A model generated the notes under the pieces. It saw nothing but the letters and a program-made list of their open reading frames with translations, searched no databases and was not told the origin of the DNA. A stretch of DNA of 10,948 bases. Source: Syntrophaceae bacterium. GTDB lineage: Bacteria; Desulfobacterota; Syntrophorhabdia; Syntrophorhabdales; WCHB1-27. This document shows, one piece after another, positions 1 through 4,560 of the stretch; the first letter of the stretch is position 1; each line of letters begins with the position of its first letter. The position numbers and the translations under genes were made by a program. The DNA is taken from the NCBI GenBank assembly GCA_003165115.1, contig PLSJ01000124.1, forward strand, positions 1,470 to 12,417, written 5' to 3'.

Positions 1-822
1 GGGATAAATCCCTTCCATCTTTTCTTTTTCGACCTCCAGCATGACGTAGGAAGAGACCCGCGTCCTCGCCGTCTGGCTCGACGCGGCCATATTCTCGCCC
101 TTGTCCCTGCCCAGCGCCTTGTCCACGGAGCCCATGATATTGACCACGTTCTCGCCGAACATCGGTGCGTCCACCGTCAGCATCGATACGGCTGCCACGC
201 CTTCCATCGCACTGATCTGAGTTTCCACCACTTCATTGATCTGGTCGAGCGTGGCGGCCTGGAGCAGGAGCACCAGGTCATAATCGCCCCTGATGGCATC
301 GCAGTAGAGGACGTTTTCATGATAGTACAGCTTGCGGTACGTGCTCAGGAGGTTGGCGGAATTATCGAGCGAGACCAATGCGTAGGCGCTCATCGATTCC
401 TGCGCCGCCGTCGCCTCCCTGGGGGGCAGCTCCTCGGAAACCGCTTTTTCCATGGGGGCCTTCATCTGGTCCAGCACCCTCGTAAGATCGTCCAGCGTGA
501 AGGGCTTCTCCAGGTAGGCATCCGCCGATTTCGCCTCCTCCGCTATCGTCTCGCTGCCGTAGCCGGTGATAATGATCACCGGGAGTTGGGGGTAGTTGAA
601 TTTAATCGCCTTAAGGAGCTTCAGCCCATCGATATCGGGCAGCCTGATGTCAACGATAGCGCAGCCAAGGGGCATGCTTTTCTGCTTGAAGGTTTCTAGG
701 GTCTGGAGCGCCTTCATGCCGTTCTCGCACGGCTCGGTCTGATAGCCCTTCTGCATGAGTCCCAGCGAAACGCTCCTTCGAAGCGATGCCTCGTCGTCGA
801 TCAGTAAGACCTTCTTTTCCAT
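1..822 (-). CDS. Response regulator receiver domain fused to Lrp/AsnC-type (RAM) ligand-binding domain, C-terminus off the window
   Basis: Translating the minus strand from the ATG at 822 gives 274 residues without a stop, running off the left edge. Residues 1-120 are a CheY-like receiver: acidic pair D9/D10, phosphoacceptor D58 in VDIRLPDIDG, T86 and K106 in the EKPF motif. After a charged linker (about 121-144), residues 146-217 resemble the ACT-like RAM domain of Lrp/AsnC regulators, including the G179-D-Y-D-L signature and a closing EGVAAVSMLTV strand. A second RAM-like start (SSYVMLEVEKEKMEGIY, 257-273) is cut by the edge. No helix-turn-helix, HD-GYP, GGDEF or AAA+ domain is visible, so the output is not direct DNA binding in the part seen. 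AAGGAG lies 8 bases before the ATG (831-836). Function inferred: phosphorylation coupled to binding of a small molecule (Lrp-RAM domains bind amino acids) or to oligomerisation. Domain calls are by eye; the receiver is certain, the RAM assignment fairly strong. Confidence 0.85.
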   Translation of the reverse strand, partial: MEKKVLLIDDEASLRRSVSLGLMQKGYQTEPCENGMKALQTLETFKQKSMPLGCAIVDIRLPDIDGLKLLKAIKFNYPQLPVIIITGYGSETIAEEAKSADAYLEKPFTLDDLTRVLDQMKAPMEKAVSEELPPREATAAQESMSAYALVSLDNSANLLSTYRKLYYHENVLYCDAIRGDYDLVLLLQAATLDQINEVVETQISAMEGVAAVSMLTVDAPMFGENVVNIMGSVDKALGRDKGENMAASSQTARTRVSSYVMLEVEKEKMEGIYP

Positions 823-869
823 GGTATCCGCTCCTTTCCAGGGATTTTGTGAAACATAGTGCAATTAAC

Positions 870-885
870 TGCAAGAGCGATGCCA
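870..885 (-). promoter_or_regulatory. Candidate sigma-54 (RpoN) promoter for the receiver-RAM gene
   Basis: On the minus strand the sequence reads TGGCATC-GCTC-TTGCA, matching the sigma-54 consensus TGGCACG-N4-TTGCW at 10 of 12 defined positions, with the GG and GC dinucleotides at the correct spacing. Transcription would start near 858-860, leaving a leader of about 37 bases before the ATG at 822. The match and position are seen; use by RpoN is inferred. Sigma-54 promoters need an AAA+ activator, and none is encoded in this window. Confidence 0.6.
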
Positions 886-1059
886 CACACCAGAAGCCTG
901 ATGTTACGCTCACTTAGACTGAAAATCCACGTGGAGTGAACAGCCCGTGCGATAAGAAAACAGGCGAGATACGACACAAACGTATATTCCACGCCGTTAT
1001 TGCGGCTGTTAACATTTTTCTCGCTTATCAACAATCCAGGAACCGTTGCAAACGCTGGG

Positions 1060-1076
1060 TTTTTAAGTGTTAAAAA
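1060..1076. repeat. Short AT-rich perfect inverted repeat between the two signalling genes
   Basis: TTTTTAA-GTG-TTAAAAA: two 7-base arms around a 3-base centre, between the DisA_N-like gene and the sigma-54 candidate. The stem is all A/T and too weak for an intrinsic terminator. It could be an operator or an activator/IHF-like site, as expected 100-200 bases upstream of a sigma-54 promoter (about 190 here). Apart from this and the sigma-54 candidate, nothing else stands out in the 299-base gap 823-1121. Confidence 0.3.
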
Positions 1077-1121
1077 TATTTACAGCAGAAATTTGTACGG
1101 ATGGCACGTGCGGATTTTCAC

Positions 1122-1715
1122 TTATGCCGACCCATCGGTCTCGCTCTCCGCGGTGATACCCTCATCGGCTTCTTCCCTGTACGCCCTCTTCATATGGCGG
1201 TCGTGCCGGCTCAGCAACCAGATTTCCGGGATGATCCGGGAAATGATGTCGCCGTGCGAGAAGACGCGGACAATGGCACTTTCCGATACGACCACCGCGA
1301 CGGACCGCGTTCTTTTTGTAATGGATGCGGCCGCCACGTGCCGGCTCCCGAGTCCCAGGGGAAGCTCTATATCTTCGACCGAGGCATCGATATAACGGCA
1401 CGCGGAGAGACAGACGCCTTCGTCGGAAACCACGAATGCCCCGTCGAGCAGGGCAAGCTCCTTTATGGTTTCCCGCATGTTGGGGTCGTCGATACGTTTT
1501 CTGTCATCCGGATGACCGAAAAGGGGGTCGAGTATCAGCGGCTTCGAATGTTTCAGTGCGTTTTCCGAATCCGAGATCACGAAGAGGGTACCCACTTTTC
1601 GTCCCTCCCCCCCTTCCCGCGCGATCTCGATGGCGAGCCAGATAATCTTCTCGAGGGTCGTCTTATTGACATAGTCGGTCTGGTCCAGCACTTTTTTCAG
1701 CAACCGGTGCGCCAT
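1122..1715 (-). CDS. Stand-alone DisA_N-domain (diadenylate cyclase-like) protein
   Basis: This 197-residue soluble protein has the DisA_N fold signature. A GTLFVIS strand (42-48) is followed by the DGA motif at 91-93 (LLDGAFVVSDEGV), then GSRHVAAASITK at 123-134 and a VAVVVSESAIVRVF core (139-152). Known family members make cyclic di-AMP from two ATP, with DGA and RHR as active-site motifs. Here the second motif reads RHV (125-127), so the second arginine is missing and activity is uncertain. It has neither the membrane helices of CdaA nor the DNA-binding C-terminus of DisA; the N-terminal 40 residues are predicted helical and the tail (170-197) is polar. The ATG at 1715 is preferred over an upstream one at 1820 because AAGGAG and GGAGG precede it and the extra 35 residues are unconserved-looking. 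It lies on the same strand as the receiver-RAM gene, 299 bases upstream of it. It may be a cyclase, or a nucleotide-binding sensor. Confidence 0.75.
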   Translation of the reverse strand: MAHRLLKKVLDQTDYVNKTTLEKIIWLAIEIAREGGEGRKVGTLFVISDSENALKHSKPLILDPLFGHPDDRKRIDDPNMRETIKELALLDGAFVVSDEGVCLSACRYIDASVEDIELPLGLGSRHVAAASITKRTRSVAVVVSESAIVRVFSHGDIISRIIPEIWLLSRHDRHMKRAYREEADEGITAESETDGSA

Positions 1716-1921
1716 ATCGCCTCCACTCCTTCTCAATTCTAATCCCGGAAGGGGGAGATTACTACCGTTTCCCGCCCCCTCATGGCGCATCTTGGTTCCT
1801 GCCAGAAGGAGTGCGAACACATCCGTGCATCATGTTTCCGAAGAAGGGGAGAAGGATATTGCACCGTTGCAGGTCATTGGCGAAGCATTCTTGGTCGATC
1901 ATCTACCTACGCCAGGATCGC

Positions 1922-3091
1922 CTATGCGCCCGGCTGGCCGGTCTTGGCATGGAGTCTCGTGCCATCCGGGTCTTTTTCGATACTTAACCGGTTTAGGATA
2001 TTACTCATTGGGCTCTTCAGTATTTGTGCCATACGTTCACTAAATCTGTTGATCTTCAATAAGGTGAATGCCTTTGCCCTTACCAGATCAAGCAAAGAAC
2101 AGAAGATATAGATACCGAAAGCTGTTAATGAAATAAACAGAGTCATTTTAATCGCAGAGTATTGGGAATAGTCCACAAAACGGTCTTTCATTATGTATCG
2201 CCAGACCAATGGTTCGGTTTGGATTAAATAGACGCTAAAGGATAAAGGCGCTAATAGTCCGATGAATTTGTTTAATATCCTATTCTTTAAGGTGAGGTTT
2301 GAAAAGAACAACAACAGGGCGATACCTGCGAAAAGGATCGTAGGGGACGTATAAGGCACTAAAAGACTTCCATGCTTTGCCACCCCGAAATACCGTGCAG
2401 TCATCAATTCAACAGTCGATTTACTTAACCACGTCAATGCAATACATACGAAATAAAGTATGATAAACCATCTTGCCCGAACTCTCTCACCAACGGAATA
2501 TTTCTTAATATAACCTCCGATTAAATATAGTGCGGCTAACCAAAGGGTACTACAACCAGCCGCCGTATTAAAAACGTCTGCCTGTCGAAGCGTCGGTAAA
2601 ATTGAAAATACCACGATGATGCTGAATAAGAGAATTTGCAGATCTCTTTGTCTCAAAGAATTTAGCAAATGATTCAGGAATGGGATGAAAAAGAACATGC
2701 CAAAATACGCGGTAAAATACCAATAGTGGCCAAATGGAACAGGGAAGAATGCTTTTATCGACTCTTTGACTCCGACCGAACCTGGAACAACAATTGCGAA
2801 TATTCCCGTAATTATGACTGTGTAAAAAGTCACCTGTAGCCACAGTGAAACAATGCGGGAATATTGAAACTTGGAATTGACGGAAACATATCCGCTGACC
2901 AGCGCGTAGCAGTTCACCGCACAAGCTGCGGCAATTTCCAGGAACCATGCTATCTCGTAATTAAGCGTGAGGACTCCCGCATGCGCTAAAATTCCGCCCT
3001 GTCCTAAGATATGCAACGTTGTTACCATAAACATGGCCAACATTCTCAGGAAATCAATTCCTAAATGTCTTTCGTTCGATGCGCGCTTCAC
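1922..3091 (-). CDS. Membrane acyltransferase, acyltransferase-3 (OafA/WecH-like) family
   Basis: A 389-residue protein with about ten hydrophobic segments. It opens with the family's N-terminal signature, D13-F-L-R16 followed by a membrane helix ending in H27 (the conserved histidine thought to act in catalysis). Family members transfer acetyl or other acyl groups onto sugars of O-antigen, exopolysaccharide or lipids at the inner membrane; the acceptor here is unknown. The start is GTG (3091-3089). It has no clear ribosome site of its own, but its GTGA overlaps the stop of a 56-residue ORF, suggesting translational coupling; a 6-base inverted repeat (GGCGGC-CCA-GCCGCC, 3094-3108) sits just before it. 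Composition differs sharply from its neighbours: three hand-counted 60-base lines inside the gene were 32-40% GC, against 78% in one line of the molybdoenzyme gene. The last ~55 bases (to 1922) return to high GC. This supports horizontal acquisition, common for surface-polysaccharide genes. Confidence 0.85.
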   Translation of the reverse strand: MKRASNERHLGIDFLRMLAMFMVTTLHILGQGGILAHAGVLTLNYEIAWFLEIAAACAVNCYALVSGYVSVNSKFQYSRIVSLWLQVTFYTVIITGIFAIVVPGSVGVKESIKAFFPVPFGHYWYFTAYFGMFFFIPFLNHLLNSLRQRDLQILLFSIIVVFSILPTLRQADVFNTAAGCSTLWLAALYLIGGYIKKYSVGERVRARWFIILYFVCIALTWLSKSTVELMTARYFGVAKHGSLLVPYTSPTILFAGIALLLFFSNLTLKNRILNKFIGLLAPLSFSVYLIQTEPLVWRYIMKDRFVDYSQYSAIKMTLFISLTAFGIYIFCSLLDLVRAKAFTLLKINRFSERMAQILKSPMSNILNRLSIEKDPDGTRLHAKTGQPGA

Positions 3092-3258
3092 AAGGCGGCC
3101 CAGCCGCCGAAGGTTTTGTCAGGGATCGAAGCGATGGAGCGAAGGATCGCTATCTTGTCATCATGCTTCGGCGCAATATCGGCCGCAAAGTGAAATGGAT
3201 CCGATGAGTTCTTCATGAGGTCCGTGGCATGCGGAACCTCTGTAATTTGTAGGATCAT
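3088..3258 (-). CDS. Small 56-residue hypothetical protein overlapping the acyltransferase start
   Basis: Begins MILQITEVPHATDLM and ends TFGGWAAL; no family recognised. The ATG at 3258 has GGAG 7 bases upstream (minus strand, about 3266-3269), and the TGA shares four bases (GTGA) with the acyltransferase GTG start, an arrangement typical of coupled genes. The translation has a balanced amino-acid mix with no rare-residue runs, and GC is intermediate between the AT-rich acyltransferase and the GC-rich flanks. It could be a genuine small protein, a leader ORF that couples translation, or the truncated front of a gene whose remainder was replaced when the acyltransferase arrived. The overlap and ribosome site are seen; the rest is inferred. 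Confidence 0.4.
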   Translation of the reverse strand: MILQITEVPHATDLMKNSSDPFHFAADIAPKHDDKIAILRSIASIPDKTFGGWAAL

Positions 3259-3337
3259 CCTTCTTCTCCGTTTCTTCCGTCCTTCCCCGGCCCGCCGAGG
3301 TGAGACCGCCGGCAGGATCGCTCACTTTCATTTCATC

Positions 3338-3533
3338 CTACAAGATCAGCATAAGACTGTCAATGCTATGTTGAATAAGCCGGCTGGAGAAGGGATCAGG
3401 GTCTTTCATGTTGTTGTATTCTCCGCTATCGTACACGGTGTTCAAGGGGAACATTGTCCTCAGCCGAGTTGCCGACGTCCGTGCTCCATGCCGTCATGAA
3501 CAAAGGGGCTTTCAGGGAATCCTCGAGGTACAT
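3338..3533 (-). pseudogene. Decayed fragment resembling an ABC peptide/nickel-type substrate-binding protein (SBP_bac_5)
   Basis: Two overlapping minus-strand frames read as one broken protein. The first, from 3533, gives LFMTAWSTDVGNSAEDN before a stop at 3426-3428. The frame shifted near 3440 continues with NTVYDSGEYNNMKDPD and SRLIQHSIDSLM before a stop at 3338-3340. Joined, they recall the C-lobe pattern of SBP_bac_5 proteins: a tryptophan-centred strand, an aspartate/glycine-rich turn, then a YxNxxxD-like segment and a helix. Only about 65 residues remain and no start or flanking domain is visible. The link to the family is recollection of a pattern, not an alignment. The alternative is non-coding sequence with chance open frames. 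Confidence 0.35.
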
Positions 3534-3565
3534 GAAATTATATTTTTTTGCTGTTATTTTTTTTC

Positions 3566-3593
3566 TTGACAACGCTTCTTGAAAAAATATAAT
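3566..3593 (+). promoter_or_regulatory. Near-consensus sigma-70 promoter of the GntR-regulated cassette
   Basis: TTGACA (3566-3571) and TATAAT (3588-3593) both match the housekeeping consensus exactly, with a 16-base spacer in an AT-rich stretch. Start of transcription would be near 3600, giving a leader of about 60 bases before the regulator's ATG at 3662. Such a strong core is usual for a promoter kept off by a repressor. It could drive the regulator alone or the whole operon. Confidence 0.75.
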
Positions 3594-3642
3594 GTCTGGC
3601 TTATGAACTGTTCAACTGGATAATTAGTGATATGTCAGACAT
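3592..3642. promoter_or_regulatory. Candidate GntR/FCD operator: palindrome in the leader plus half-site on the -10 box
   Basis: ATGTCAGACAT at 3632-3642 is a perfect palindrome (5-base arms, one central base) of the TGTC-N-GACA kind bound by FadR/VanR-type GntR repressors. A second copy of the arm, ATGTCTG (3592-3598), overlaps the last two bases of the -10 box, so the two form an inverted pair 37 bases apart. A smaller GAAC-T-GTTC palindrome (3605-3613) lies between them. Placement over the -10 box and in the leader suits autorepression by the adjacent regulator. The palindromes are seen; binding is inferred. Confidence 0.55.
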
Positions 3643-3661
3643 TTAAAGGGGACACAAAAGC

Positions 3662-4486
3662 ATGAGAAAGACCGAAGATAATTCCCAGGTAATAAAAGTT
3701 GAAACGGGCAAAAAGCACCAGGTGCGTTTTGCACCGCTTAAAGCGCGAAGAGCCTTTGAACAGATTTCGGCAGAGATCAAACGGATGATCTTTTCGGGAA
3801 CGCTGAAGCCGGGGGATGCGCTGCCGTCGGAAGGAGAGTTGGCAGGCCAGTTTGGAGTGAGTCGTCAAACTGTAAGAGAAGCCCTGCGAAGGCTCGAGCT
3901 ATCGGGGTTTATAGCCGTGCAGAAGGGGGCTTCCGGCGGACCGGTCGTCGTTGACACTATCCTTAAATCGATAGGCGATCTCTTCCTGGACGCGTTTCAG
4001 CTAAAGAGGATGACGACGACCGATCTCACCAAGGCGCGCGTCGCCATTGAAAAGATGATACTGAAACACGCTTTCGAGGCGAACGATAAGAAGACGTTCG
4101 CCCTCATGAGGGCGGCTGAGCAGGAGGCCGAGAGAAAACTGGCGGAGAGCATCCCGGCCTTCGAGGACAACCTCGACTTTCATATACTCCTGGCAAGAGC
4201 TACTCAAAACTACATGTTCGTGATCCTGATGGAGTCAATGATGACGGTCGTTGCCCATTTTCATAGTGTCCTCAGGATAGGCACGAACACGATCAGAAGC
4301 GCACACAAGGCCCATGAGCGGATCCTCGACGCGATAGAAGACGGGGACGAACCGCGAGCCCAGGTGGAGCTGGAAAAGCATATCCTGGCGGTGGACCGTA
4401 TGTACAAGAAAGTCAAGAAAAGTTCTCAGACAGAGCAAGCAGAGACGACGTGGACCGGTCCGGCTAAGAGCGGGTCTTTATCCTGA
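3662..4486 (+). CDS. GntR-family transcriptional regulator, FadR/FCD subfamily
   Basis: 274 residues. A winged helix-turn-helix spans about 27-98, with the hallmark LKPGDALPSEGELAGQFGVS followed by RQTVREALRRLELSG. An all-helical FCD effector domain spans about 104-245, with FH (173-174), N183, H218 in HKAHERILDAI and H240 as the expected metal/ligand histidines. The position four before H174, often aspartate in this domain, is N170, with D169 and D172 beside it. FCD regulators typically bind small carboxylic acids and repress nearby catabolic genes. The tail (251-274) is polar and probably disordered. AAAGGGG lies about 10 bases before the ATG. It heads the cassette, 74 bases ahead of the molybdoenzyme on the same strand, so it probably controls itself and the oxidoreductase-SDR-TRAP genes in response to the imported compound or a product. 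The effector is not readable from sequence. Confidence 0.9.
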   Translation: MRKTEDNSQVIKVETGKKHQVRFAPLKARRAFEQISAEIKRMIFSGTLKPGDALPSEGELAGQFGVSRQTVREALRRLELSGFIAVQKGASGGPVVVDTILKSIGDLFLDAFQLKRMTTTDLTKARVAIEKMILKHAFEANDKKTFALMRAAEQEAERKLAESIPAFEDNLDFHILLARATQNYMFVILMESMMTVVAHFHSVLRIGTNTIRSAHKAHERILDAIEDGDEPRAQVELEKHILAVDRMYKKVKKSSQTEQAETTWTGPAKSGSLS

Positions 4487-4549
4487 CATAAAGGCGTCGT
4501 GTCGAAAGGGGGCGGACCTTGTCGGCCGGTTATGTCGCTTCATCACACC

Positions 4550-4554
4550 GGAGG
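4550..4554 (+). promoter_or_regulatory. Ribosome binding site fixing the molybdoenzyme start
   Basis: GGAGG sits 6 bases before the ATG at 4561. An in-frame upstream ATG-like start at 4519 has no such site and would add 14 residues ahead of the conserved beta-strand of the ferredoxin domain, so 4561 is preferred. Confidence 0.75.
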
Positions 4555-4560
4555 AATATC

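Noticed and set aside
1219..1243. Imperfect TTTCCGGGA/TCCGGGAAA inverted repeat inside the DisA_N-like gene
   Set aside because: Lies in coding sequence, has a mismatch in the stem and no T-run, so no regulatory role is supported.
1101..1742. A 213-codon plus-strand frame opposite the DisA_N-like gene
   Set aside because: No domain or ribosome site; the minus strand carries clear DGA and RHV motifs and a good Shine-Dalgarno.
1740..1778. Possible terminator or riboswitch between the acyltransferase and the DisA_N-like gene
   Set aside because: Only a GGGGG/CCCCC pairing with an unstructured loop and no following T-run on either strand; nothing else notable was seen in the 206-base gap.
1926..3108. 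Similar GC-rich GGCTGGCC-like words at both borders of the AT-rich segment, as possible target or attachment repeats
   Set aside because: The shared core is only about 8-9 bases with an insertion and is likely by chance in GC-rich DNA; no transposase or integrase is present.
3094..3108. GGCGGC-CCA-GCCGCC hairpin as a terminator upstream of the acyltransferase
   Set aside because: A six-pair stem with no adjacent T-run in the direction of transcription, and it lies inside the small coupled ORF.
3215..3499. A 94-codon plus-strand frame in the gap before the GntR gene
   Set aside because: Cysteine/arginine-rich translation without a ribosome site; the opposite strand reads better.
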